A stretch of DNA of 6,223 nucleotides from CAZTDD01 sp964612675 (GTDB taxonomy: Bacteria > Hinthialibacterota > Hinthialibacteria > Hinthialibacterales > JAKPRU01): NCBI GenBank assembly GCA_964612675.1, contig CAZTDD010000212.1, positions 1 through 6,223 of the forward strand. The letters are read 5' to 3'. Shown here in pieces: positions 1 through 6,171 of this stretch. The stretch's first letter is position 1. Each line of letters starts with the position of its first letter. Both the position numbers and the translations under genes were made by a program. Under the pieces are notes generated by a model, which saw only the letters and a list, made by a program, of their open reading frames with translations, had not been told where the DNA came from and made no database searches.

Positions 1-2
1 GG

Positions 3-80
3 TCGGCGATTCGCAACGTCACCTCGCCCGGCCACCGCAACAACAACATCGGGGTTCGGCTTCTGAGGTCGTACCCTTGA
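3..80 (+). CDS. C-terminal end of FGE-sulfatase / C-type-lectin-fold protein (partial)
   Basis: The frame beginning at base 3 stays open to a TGA at 78-80 and gives 25 residues ending in RNNNIGVRLLRSYP. The pattern Arg-x-x-x-Ser-Pro-x-x-Arg-x-x-x-x-Gly-(F/V)-Arg-Leu is the usual C-terminus of formylglycine-generating-enzyme-like (FGE-sulfatase, SUMF1-type) domains, in which the last strand carries a GFR motif; here it reads GVR. Such proteins are either true sulfatase-activating enzymes or, more often in bacteria, catalytically silent lectin-fold binding proteins. Three consecutive AAC codons (39-47) also resemble the adenine-rich 3' end of diversity-generating-retroelement variable regions, which often sit in this fold. 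With so few residues the family call rests on one motif. The gene starts outside the window and appears to be transcribed separately from the next gene, about 320 bp downstream. Confidence 0.6.
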   Translation, partial: SAIRNVTSPGHRNNNIGVRLLRSYP

Positions 81-102
81 CGCTTGGACACTTGGGCGCT
101 TG
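72..102. repeat. Short tandem repeat, unit about GACGCTTG
   Basis: Four imperfect head-to-tail copies of a 7-8 base unit are visible: TACCCTTG, ACGCTTG, GACACTTG and GGCGCTTG. The array overlaps the stop codon of the upstream gene and continues into the spacer. It looks like a non-coding microsatellite-type array of the kind dispersed in intergenic DNA of some uncultivated bacteria. No function can be assigned. Confidence 0.5.
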
Positions 103-130
103 GCAGAGCGAGCGAAGTCTGGAATGCGAA

Positions 131-158
131 GGCTGCCGCAAGCGAAGCGCGAGCAGCC
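131..158. repeat. GC-rich hairpin
   Basis: GGCTGC (131-136) pairs perfectly with GCAGCC (153-158), and CGC (137-139) can extend the stem with GCG (149-151) across one bulged A. No T run follows on either strand, so it is not a good intrinsic terminator. It may be part of a dispersed repeat. Confidence 0.35.
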
Positions 159-183
159 GGAGCATGGAAGACGGAGAGAGCGT

Positions 184-203
184 CGTGCTGTAGAGCACGT
201 TTT
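184..203 (+). terminator. Possible intrinsic terminator of the upstream gene
   Basis: CGTGCT (184-189), loop GTAG, and AGCACG (194-199) form a perfect 6 bp stem immediately followed by TTTT (200-203). It lies about 100 bases after the upstream stop codon and before the long gene. The stem is short and the T run has only four bases, so termination would be modest. Confidence 0.35.
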
Positions 204-215
204 CGTTGAAGAATC

Positions 216-248
216 GAGGGGGATACAAGGGGGATTTATCCCCCTTGT
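216..248. repeat. G5/C5 palindromic repeat in the intergenic region
   Basis: ACAAGGGGGA (225-234) and TCCCCCTTGT (239-248) are perfect reverse complements around a TTTA loop, giving a strong 10 bp hairpin. A second GGGGGAT copy lies directly upstream (starting near 218), as if the left arm were partly duplicated. Neither strand has a T tract after the stem, so this is more likely a dispersed palindromic element (REP-like) or an mRNA structure than a terminator. A different G5/C5 palindrome occurs inside the long gene at 4071-4187. Confidence 0.55.
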
Positions 249-383
249 TCGCGAAAAATTCAAAAATCGAATTTACGCGCAGCCGCACTAGATCGGCAAA
301 GTACGGAGCAAACAGCGAACATTGGAGTTCAGATCGTTTAGAAAACGTGGAGCAAATCAGACGTCAAATCAGCGTTGGTTGCT

Positions 384-390
384 GGAGAGG
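384..390 (+). promoter_or_regulatory. Ribosome binding site deciding the ATG at 400
   Basis: GGAGAGG lies nine bases before the ATG at 400, a good Shine-Dalgarno match at normal spacing. It favours ATG 400 over an in-frame TTG at 322, which would add 26 residues (Arg-rich, not signal-like) and lacks a comparable site. The ATG also places the Lys/His/Arg-rich n-region and hydrophobic core exactly where a signal peptide needs them. Confidence 0.7.
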
Positions 391-399
391 TCTTTCAAA

Positions 400-498
400 A
401 TGTTGAATAAAACGAATAGTCACAGATCGGTCAATTTCTTGAAATGCGGATTAATCGCTGTGCTGGCACTCATTTTAAAGAACCAGCCAGCGATGGGA
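400..498 (+). other. Signal peptide of the long protein
   Basis: Residues 1-33 have a basic n-region (Lys4, His8, Arg9, Lys15), a hydrophobic core (residues 16-26) and a small-residue cleavage region Pro-Ala-Met-Gly before Phe34. Ala at -3 and Gly at -1 fit signal peptidase I. The single Cys (16) lies before the hydrophobic core rather than after it, so this is not a lipoprotein lipobox. Confidence 0.8.
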
Positions 499-3400
499 TT
501 CGAGGTCTCAGCCGTACGCTCGGTCGCAGGACCCGATGCCGGAGGCGCGATCTCTGTAACTGTCCAGGCGACCGTGACTACGAGCGCTGGCGAATCCGGT
601 CCACACGGAATTATTATCTCCGAATTTGTGGCTCCCGGTTCGACGCTTGGGACTATTAATCCACAACAGAACTATTACCGCGAATCGACCGGCGAAATCG
701 CGTGGCTATTCTTCGCACAAGACGGAGTCTCCAGCCAAACCGTGACCTACACATTCACGCCACCGGCAGGGTTCGGGACCTCAGTGCGTGGAGATGCGTA
801 TTTCAGTTACGGCACGAGTGTTACAAAGATCAGCACCACTAATGTGCCAACGTCCGCAACGGTTGTCCCGACTCCCACCTCGACTCCGCGACAGACACCT
901 ACGCCCACACCCGTCGGTGAACCGCCAACGCCAACACCGACGGACACGCCGCTACCGATCCAACCGACACCGGCCCCGACACTGCCCTTGGGAGATGTGT
1001 CTGCAAGAAGGGCATTGGAAGGCCCGAACGCCGACGGGGCATACTCTGTCACCATTTCTGTTGACGTTTCGGTTTCTGCCAACCAAAGCCCCCCACACGG
1101 CATCATTGTTTCGGAATTTGTGCCTGTCGGCTCTACGGTCAGCGGAGCGAATCCCGAGTATGAGTATTACCGCGACACGACCGGCGAAATCTCGTGGCTC
1201 TTCAGCTCGCAGACCGGTCTCGCCGGCCAGACAATTGCGTACACCGTTGTGCCATCAGGCTCTATCGACTCGATCCACGGCCAAGTGTATTACAGCCTGG
1301 GGAACGATGTGCGAACGACCACAATCGGCGAAGGCGGCGCACCCCCCGTTGTCCCAACGCCGACACCGACATCGCCGACACAGCCTGAACAAACACCGAC
1401 GCCGACAGCCACTCCAACGCAAACCCCCACGCCGGTCCCCGGCGCACCCACCGCAACGCCAACCAATACCCCCCAGCCTTCCGGCCCTGCAATCCAGGTG
1501 ACAGCAAACATCGGTGGAGTCGACATGGGCGAAGTAGCGAACGAGCTGAACGCGCAGGCGGGCTCGACCATCGTCCTCACAATTACCGCAACGAACGCGG
1601 GCGGCGGTCTGGTTGTCCTGAATGCAAGCGGCCTCTCGGGCAGGCAGGAAACAGTAACCACCGAAGCCGGCAAGACCGTGGCGACCTACACCATCGATCT
1701 GCCAACCGATACTCCCGTTACAGAAAACGTACGAATCACCGCGACAAACAGCAATTTCCAGGAAACCGCAAAAGAAATCCAAATTGTCTCGACTACAGGC
1801 CCAACACCAACATTTACACAAACACCGACATTCACAGCGACGTCAACACCGACAGCGACTTCGACACCGACGGAAATGCCGGTGGAATTTACGCCCACGC
1901 CTACTGCGACGCCCGAACCGGGCATTGTCAGCGGTATTGTCACACGGGGCGGACGCCCCATCCCGGACGCCGCCGTGTTTATGGGCAGCTACCGGACAAA
2001 AACCGACAATGTCGGCACATTTGAGTTCGAAGAGAGTATCCCGCTGGGAGACTACACGATCAGCGTCGTGACGGATATCGGTGTTGAATACGAGCAGACA
2101 ATTACCGTGACCCCGGGCCGGAATCCGCTTCTCAAAGTGGAACTGCCCGAATTCACACCGACACCGACAAACACTGTACCGCCGACACCCACACCGACAC
2201 CGATCCCGTTCTTCACTCGCTGGGATTTCGATGAAGACTGGAATTTCCTCAACTGGACGCCGCAAAATGTCGCCGAAGTAAAGGTCCTCGATGGAATCCT
2301 CTCCGGCACGGCCCAGACGCCCGATCCGATTCTGACGCTCAGCAACCAGGCCATCGGTGCGCGGTATGTCGACGGGGTCGCTCTGCGCATCAAGGCCGAT
2401 CAACAGACCAAATGCCAGATCTATCTACAAACAGGAGGCGAGGCCGCCCCACGGCATCTCGGCAACTTCGCGGTCGCACCGCCAAATGAATTCACGACAA
2501 TTGTTGTCCCTCTATCGATCGATATCGATCCCGGCCGGGAGATTGTTTCGGTGCGCATCGATCCGACAGTCCATGCGAACGCGAGTTTCGAGATCGACTG
2601 GATCGGTTTTGTTGAAACCAGCGAGCCGGTTCCGGAGCCTACCGATACACCGACATTCACATCCACCCCCACCCCTACGGAGGAAGCGACACCAACGCCC
2701 ACCTCAACGCCAACGGCGACCTCGACACCAACGCCGGAGGCCGCCGAGGGCAATCTCACGTTGGTGGTGATGTCTCAAACACGCCTCGAACGCCGGTACG
2801 GCCAGGACGAATTCGCAAGACTAATGGAAAAACTGACAGCCCTAATGAGCCATCCGTCGGTGCGCGGCGAATTGGTGGATTTGGACCTGAATCCCTCCTT
2901 GCGGAATCTGTTCCAGGAATGGGACGCCAATACACGCCGCCTTGCGGCCGCAACTTCAGCCGAGCGAAGGGCAAACGTCCTAAAGGCGAACATGGTTTCA
3001 ACGGGAATCAAGACGGTGATCGGAAACCAGCGGGATCGTGTCCGCAACGAGACGGTCGAATATGTGCTTCTTATTGGTTCGGACGAGGTATTGCCTCATT
3101 ATCGACTTCCGGATCTGTCGCGATCCAAGTATGCCGAATCGAATTATTCAAGGACTCTGCTCGACGTGACCCATCCCGTCGGTGCGGCACTCGATACGAA
3201 TCATATCCTTGCGGACGATTTCTACGCGGACGCGACCCCAAAATCGTACATTATTTTGGATCGTGAGTTTTATCTACCTGATTTGAAAATCGGTCGTTTA
3301 GTCGAGACGCCGCAGGAAATGGGAGCGCTGATTGATGCGTACCTCGCGCTGGACGGCAAGATCCATTTTGATCGTGCCTTTGTGGCAGGCAGCGATACGT

Positions 3401-5967
3401 TCTCCGATGGTGCCGACCGAGTGAAGCAGGTCCTTCAGGCCGATCTCGGTGAGGTGAACCGTCTTTCTGAAGACAGCGGCGATCCGCTCGAGTTGGTGGA
3501 CGGCCTGAATCAGGGCAACACAGTCAATATGTTCGGCCTTCACGGGAACCACGCTTCGATGTTCCGGCGAGGCGGTGAAGGCGAACTGACCGCTAAGCGA
3601 ATCGATCAGTTTGTCGAAGAAGAGAAAGTCAAAGGCAAAATCGTCATGAATTTCGGCAGCCATGGCGGGCTGAATGTCGACGAAAGCAATGATGTGGATA
3701 ACGAAGACGTCGTTCAGACCTTCGCCTCAAAAGGTGTCGGCGCCTATATCGGCACGACGGCGTATGCAGGAGCGAGTAATGCGAGTGTTGGATTCACCGA
3801 GGATCTGGGATCGCGTTTCGTACATGCTCTTGTTGCGGGAAGGGAATCGGCGAGTATTGGCGAAGCGCTGCGGGAAGCGAAACGGGAGTATGTAATTAAC
3901 GAGCATAACGGCGTTCCAAATTCGAATTTATCCGATGATGAGATTCGGAATAATATCGGGGAAGATGAGAAAGTCGTTTCGGGAATGAATCTGTATGGCT
4001 TGCCGATGTATACGGTGACCTCCAGCAACGCCCCCGCCGATCCGCATTTGGCGATGGGGTACAAAGAGCAGAAGAGTCAACCCCCTCTGAATCTCCCCCA
4101 ATCTTGGGGGAGAAAAACAACCTACACAGACTCTGGCGACGTTTCCCTCCCCAAGATTGGGGAGGGTTCGGGTGGGGTTGATTCCTCGATCCTCTGGGCC
4201 GAACCAAACGCCGTCGGAGAAGGGCTCCTCCGCAGCCAGCGCATCGAACTGATCGACAGACAATTCCTCGAAAAACACGAAACCGAGTCGGGAATATTTT
4301 ATGCATTTAATGGAATTACGCAGGCCAATGTCAACGAGCCGGTCCAGCCGCGTGCAGGCTATATCACAGGCACCGAAGGCTTCTTCCCGAAAGGCGCTGT
4401 TCTCGAATACGCGAAGTATGAAGTGATCGAAGGCTTCGATCCGGTCATCGAAGGTTCGCAATGGGGCGCGGGGGAAAGCCAGGAAGGCACCTTCGATAAA
4501 CAAGGCTTCTTCCCGGCGATTCCATTCACCGTGAATACCATCGCCGCCCAAGCAGGTCTTCCACCGCTTCAACGTTTCGTCTTCGTCGCCGGGCAATACA
4601 ACGACCAGACGAAACAACAGCGTCTGTACCAAGAGCTCCGCTACAGCACCTACTACACCGCCAGCGAATCCGGTGAGACACCGCCGACGGTGAGCGATCC
4701 GTCCGTCATGGTCCAAGGTGAGCGCGTGTTGATCAGTGTCGAAGCAGAGGATATCGACGGCGATCCGTTGTATCGCCTTGTTCTGTTATGGACGGACGGA
4801 AACGGCGAATGGAACGCAGTCGATCTGGAGCAATCGTCTTCGAATCCACTTATCTGGGAAGGGGAGTTGAATAAGGTCGCGGGGTTGGAATTCTTCGTCC
4901 AGGCAATCGATACGCTCGGAAATGTGGCGTATGCGGATAATCGAGGACGCTATTATCGACCGCTGGAAGGCGGGGAAGAACCCACACCGACTCCCGTTCC
5001 GCAGGTTATTCTGGCAGATATTGGCTTTGACGAAACCTCGGTTGAAGAGGCTGGGTTTGTTTATAGCCCCGCAACCGGATTCGACGCGGCGGCAATCTCG
5101 GTCGGCGATGTCCCGGCAGGACCCGGGACGGATGGCCGGGGTTTGACTATCGACGCGCAGCCGGGCCAAGGCACGTTGGCAATTTCGACGGTCTCGGTTT
5201 CAGCGGATAGCGGCACCGTGATGCTGTCTGTGGATGTTCTTGCCGACGGTGAAGGCTGTTCGGCCGCTCTTGCTGCCTTGAATTCACCGATTGACGGACA
5301 ACTGGGCTACACCAATGCAAGCGGTCCGGATGTCCCCGTCGGCGAATGGGGCAAGTTTATTCTCCTTTACGATCCTCCGGCGGGTGCGTTGCAGCCGGGT
5401 ATTCAAGTGGCGTTGCCGGACTCCGCAGCGGCTCCGGTAAAGGTGTATTTCGATAATCTACGTATTTCTGAATTACCGGAATTTCAATCGGAAAATGTGA
5501 CGTTGGATGTCGACGGTTCATTCGACGGTGACATATCCGGCTTGCTGCAGAATGTGATGGCGGAGGCGGGCGGCACTATCGAGCCGGTGGCCGATCCGCG
5601 TAGTGGAAATAATCTCGCCTTGTCTTTGTTGGAATCAAACGACGCTGCAAACGTTGGTGTATTCGCCAGTCAGCTGCAGGGCGGATTTCCGCATGTGTTG
5701 CAGGCATCGGTGGATGCGCGATTATCGAGCGGTGCGGGTGGTGTGACGGCACTGGTGATCACCAACGGCAACGGAAACGTGGGTGTTTTCGTTCACAACG
5801 CCGGTTTGGCCGGCGACACGTTCCAAACGATCTCTATCGGAGGCGGTTTCACCGCCGAGAATCCCGCATTTCCTGCGTTGTGTGTGGTTCAAAACGGCGG
5901 CCCGGGCGTCGAATCGTCGGTGCTTGTAGATGACGTAGTCCTGAGGAGGATTATTGGAGGAATGTGA
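400..5967 (+). CDS. Secreted multidomain protein with C25 (gingipain-like) domain lacking the catalytic Cys
   Basis: This 1,855-residue protein carries a Sec signal peptide (residues 1-33: basic start, core CGLIAVLALIL, likely cleavage after AMG). Visible modules, in order: two copies of one beta-rich domain (34-154, 200-314); Ig-like domain (365-466); carboxypeptidase-regulatory-like domain (509-583); jelly-roll ending FEIDWIGF (604-741); peptidase C25-like domain (785-1207); C25-associated beta module (about 1262-1427, with FPAIPFTVN and a GQYN...QRLY stretch); Ig-like domain (1428-1522, FVQAIDTLGNVAY); and two jelly-roll-like domains (1536-1690 ending VYFDNLRIS, 1699-1855 ending VLVDDVVLR). 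Thr/Pro linkers join the modules up to residue 784, and a short one follows the second Ig-like domain. The C25 His-Gly pair is His1048-Gly1049, but the nucleophile position is Ser1087. A palindromic repeat is translated in frame at about 1224-1263. No LPXTG, dockerin, PEP-CTERM or T9SS tail is seen. Likely role (inference): extracellular or surface-bound adhesion or degradation. Export and architecture are solid; activity is open. Confidence 0.9.
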   Translation: MLNKTNSHRSVNFLKCGLIAVLALILKNQPAMGFEVSAVRSVAGPDAGGAISVTVQATVTTSAGESGPHGIIISEFVAPGSTLGTINPQQNYYRESTGEIAWLFFAQDGVSSQTVTYTFTPPAGFGTSVRGDAYFSYGTSVTKISTTNVPTSATVVPTPTSTPRQTPTPTPVGEPPTPTPTDTPLPIQPTPAPTLPLGDVSARRALEGPNADGAYSVTISVDVSVSANQSPPHGIIVSEFVPVGSTVSGANPEYEYYRDTTGEISWLFSSQTGLAGQTIAYTVVPSGSIDSIHGQVYYSLGNDVRTTTIGEGGAPPVVPTPTPTSPTQPEQTPTPTATPTQTPTPVPGAPTATPTNTPQPSGPAIQVTANIGGVDMGEVANELNAQAGSTIVLTITATNAGGGLVVLNASGLSGRQETVTTEAGKTVATYTIDLPTDTPVTENVRITATNSNFQETAKEIQIVSTTGPTPTFTQTPTFTATSTPTATSTPTEMPVEFTPTPTATPEPGIVSGIVTRGGRPIPDAAVFMGSYRTKTDNVGTFEFEESIPLGDYTISVVTDIGVEYEQTITVTPGRNPLLKVELPEFTPTPTNTVPPTPTPTPIPFFTRWDFDEDWNFLNWTPQNVAEVKVLDGILSGTAQTPDPILTLSNQAIGARYVDGVALRIKADQQTKCQIYLQTGGEAAPRHLGNFAVAPPNEFTTIVVPLSIDIDPGREIVSVRIDPTVHANASFEIDWIGFVETSEPVPEPTDTPTFTSTPTPTEEATPTPTSTPTATSTPTPEAAEGNLTLVVMSQTRLERRYGQDEFARLMEKLTALMSHPSVRGELVDLDLNPSLRNLFQEWDANTRRLAAATSAERRANVLKANMVSTGIKTVIGNQRDRVRNETVEYVLLIGSDEVLPHYRLPDLSRSKYAESNYSRTLLDVTHPVGAALDTNHILADDFYADATPKSYIILDREFYLPDLKIGRLVETPQEMGALIDAYLALDGKIHFDRAFVAGSDTFSDGADRVKQVLQADLGEVNRLSEDSGDPLELVDGLNQGNTVNMFGLHGNHASMFRRGGEGELTAKRIDQFVEEEKVKGKIVMNFGSHGGLNVDESNDVDNEDVVQTFASKGVGAYIGTTAYAGASNASVGFTEDLGSRFVHALVAGRESASIGEALREAKREYVINEHNGVPNSNLSDDEIRNNIGEDEKVVSGMNLYGLPMYTVTSSNAPADPHLAMGYKEQKSQPPLNLPQSWGRKTTYTDSGDVSLPKIGEGSGGVDSSILWAEPNAVGEGLLRSQRIELIDRQFLEKHETESGIFYAFNGITQANVNEPVQPRAGYITGTEGFFPKGAVLEYAKYEVIEGFDPVIEGSQWGAGESQEGTFDKQGFFPAIPFTVNTIAAQAGLPPLQRFVFVAGQYNDQTKQQRLYQELRYSTYYTASESGETPPTVSDPSVMVQGERVLISVEAEDIDGDPLYRLVLLWTDGNGEWNAVDLEQSSSNPLIWEGELNKVAGLEFFVQAIDTLGNVAYADNRGRYYRPLEGGEEPTPTPVPQVILADIGFDETSVEEAGFVYSPATGFDAAAISVGDVPAGPGTDGRGLTIDAQPGQGTLAISTVSVSADSGTVMLSVDVLADGEGCSAALAALNSPIDGQLGYTNASGPDVPVGEWGKFILLYDPPAGALQPGIQVALPDSAAAPVKVYFDNLRISELPEFQSENVTLDVDGSFDGDISGLLQNVMAEAGGTIEPVADPRSGNNLALSLLESNDAANVGVFASQLQGGFPHVLQASVDARLSSGAGGVTALVITNGNGNVGVFVHNAGLAGDTFQTISIGGGFTAENPAFPALCVVQNGGPGVESSVLVDDVVLRRIIGGM
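499..1341 (+). repeat. Duplicated beta-rich domain (copies 499-861 and 997-1341)
   Basis: Residues 34-154 and 200-314 are two copies of one domain, roughly half identical. Shared landmarks are VSA.R...GP.A.GA.SVT, PHGII(I/V)SEFV..GST, NP...YYR..TGEI(A/S)WLF, and QT(V/I)(T/A)YT before a G...Y/F-S-x-G ending. The pattern E-x-x-x-x-G, G-x-I-x-W, T-x-x-Y-T-x-x-P resembles Ig-like repeats common in large secreted proteins of planctomycete-like bacteria, but I cannot name the family. The Thr/Pro linker at 862-993 separates the copies, so domain plus linker was probably duplicated as a unit. Confidence 0.75.
1924..2148 (+). other. Carboxypeptidase-regulatory-like domain
   Basis: Residues 509-583 read as a compact beta-sandwich with the typical signature G-x-V-x-x-x-G-x-P-(I)-x-x-A-x-V near the start, then T-x-x-D-x-x-G-x-F-x-F, and a final G-x-Y-x-I-x-V. 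This matches the CarboxypepD_reg-like fold, a structural or binding module in secreted proteins rather than a catalytic one. Confidence 0.75.
2209..2622 (+). other. Jelly-roll, carbohydrate-binding-like domain
   Basis: Residues 604-741 start WDFDEDWNFLNW and end with R-I-D-P...FEIDWIGF. This arrangement (W.F...W at the start, a DP motif in the middle, RxDP and IDWI at the end) recurs in jelly-roll domains of secreted glycan-active or binding proteins. It contains Cys672, one of only three Cys in the mature protein. The ligand is unknown. Confidence 0.55.
2752..4020 (+). other. Peptidase C25 (gingipain-like) domain, nucleophile replaced by Ser
   Basis: Residues 785-1207 show the marks of the bacterial C25-like family: VEYVLLIGSDEVLPHYRLPD (a Rossmann-like strand and the LIG-D..P motif), DDFYAD, a LPDLKIGRLVETP segment, LHGNH with His1048-Gly1049, MNFGSHGGLNV, GVGAYIGTT, and the closing LYGLPMYTV. 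In gingipains the His-Gly is followed about 33 residues later by the catalytic Cys at the end of a buried strand; here the matching place, 39 residues on, is Ser1087 (AGC at 3658-3660) in Gly-Ser-His-Gly-Gly. Related bacterial sequences, as I recall them, read Gly-Cys-His at this point. No Cys occurs anywhere in the domain, so another Cys cannot stand in. Confidence 0.8.
4071..4187. repeat. Nested palindromic repeat element inside the coding frame
   Basis: Two arms in inverted orientation, 4077-4113 and 4145-4181, match at about 28 of 37 positions. The outer TCAACCCC / GGGGTTGA ends match perfectly and weaker symmetry continues to 4071 and 4187. Each arm is itself a hairpin: CTCCCCCAA / TTGGGGGAG (4093-4112) and CCCTCCCCAA / TTGGGGAGGG (4145-4166). 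The spacer is about 31 bases. The core of 105 bp is a multiple of three and is translated as SQPPLNLPQSWG... to GEGSGGVD between the C25 domain and its associated module. It resembles the small dispersed palindromes found between genes in many bacteria, here captured within a gene. Confidence 0.8.
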
Positions 5968-5987
5968 GCCGGCCCCCGGTTTCTTAA
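5968..5987 (+). terminator. Weak hairpin directly after the long gene
   Basis: GCCGG (5968-5972), loop CCC, and CCGGT (5976-5980) give four G-C pairs plus a G-T wobble, followed by TTCTTAA. It sits right after the TGA stop. It could be a weak intrinsic terminator for the long gene, but the stem is short and the T tract broken. Confidence 0.3.
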
Positions 5988-6006
5988 GGACGGACCAGGA
6001 CGGACC
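5988..6006. repeat. Direct repeat of GGACGGACC
   Basis: Two perfect 9-base copies, 5988-5996 and 5998-6006, are separated by a single A. No function is evident. Confidence 0.5.
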
Positions 6007-6033
6007 GTGTTTGTCAATCTTGTTTCATCACAT

Positions 6034-6160
6034 CCTGATAAGAAAGAAGACACCGATTTCGGCTGTCTTGGGTGCAATTTATGGTCCGAAAATGGGCCGA
6101 GTTGTGAAAATCCGAATCGTCGGCAAAATTTGCCTAGCAACTAAGTTCTTTATTATCAGG
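6034..6160. repeat. Near-perfect 15 bp inverted repeat flanking 97 bp beside the tRNA
   Basis: CCTGATAAGAAAGAA (6034-6048) and TTCTTTATTATCAGG (6146-6160) are reverse complements at 14 of 15 positions, ending 11 bases from the tRNA 3' end. They enclose 97 bp with no coding potential. No target-site duplication is visible. It could be a small non-autonomous element, a recombination site, or structure in the tRNA trailer. Confidence 0.5.
6047..6069 (-). terminator. Likely intrinsic terminator for the minus-strand tRNA transcript
   Basis: Read on the minus strand, AAGACA, one bulged G, CCG, loop AAAT, CGG and TGTCTT form a 9 bp stem with a single bulge, followed by the T-rich tract CTTTCTTATC. 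It lies about 100 bases beyond the tRNA 3' end, a plausible place to end that transcript. On the + strand no T run follows, so it would not act as a classical terminator of the long gene. Confidence 0.5.
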
Positions 6161-6171
6161 GGGTTATGAAG

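Larger units (their letters stand above)
81..399. other. Intergenic region of about 320 bp, no convincing gene
   Basis: This stretch separates the upstream gene stop from the ATG of the long gene. Short open frames cross it on both strands, but none has a credible ribosome site, protein family signature or sensible composition. It holds the tail of a short tandem repeat, a GC-rich hairpin (131-158), a hairpin with a T run (184-203), a perfect 10 bp palindrome (225-248) and a small AT-rich inverted repeat (AAATTC 256-261 / GAATTT 269-274). It must contain the promoter of the long gene, but no pair of boxes with normal spacing stands out. Confidence 0.7.
862..2751 (+). repeat. Thr/Pro-rich linkers coded by CCGACA-type hexamers
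   Basis: Five linkers dominated by Thr-Pro (with Ser, Ala, Glu) occur at 862-993, 1342-1491, 1798-1923, 2149-2208 and 2623-2751; a short sixth is at 4966-5004. They use repeated ACACCG, ACGCCG and CCGACA units and so are near-tandem hexamer arrays. In proteins of this style such linkers are extended, protease-resistant spacers and often glycosylated. They mark domain borders very clearly, and sixfold periodicity means unit gain or loss keeps the frame. Confidence 0.85.

Noticed and set aside
322..399. In-frame TTG start adding 26 residues to the long protein
   Set aside because: No good ribosome site precedes it, and it would bury the signal peptide behind an Arg-rich stretch. ATG 400 has GGAGAGG at nine bases and a proper signal peptide.
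250..399. Sigma-70 promoter boxes such as TTGGAG (322) with TTTAGA (337)
   Set aside because: The spacer is only nine bases, and no other pair has both a fair sequence match and 16-18 base spacing.
788..1501. Second forward frame rich in Arg, Pro and His
   Set aside because: It is the out-of-frame reading of the Thr/Pro linker repeats. Its composition is an artefact of the hexamers.
862..2751. CRISPR-like array in the repetitive part of the gene
   Set aside because: The repeats are short hexamer-based codons for Thr/Pro, with no fixed-length unique spacers.
3928..4716. Minus-strand open frame of 262 codons opposite the C25 and following region
   Set aside because: It is antisense to well-supported coding sequence, has no family signature and only mirrors the + strand codon pattern. 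The same applies to other antisense frames such as 1255-1821 and 1843-2403.
6122..6134. GGCAAAATTTGCC near-palindrome as an operator
   Set aside because: A six-base arm with a one-base centre, no nearby promoter and no second copy; too weak to annotate.
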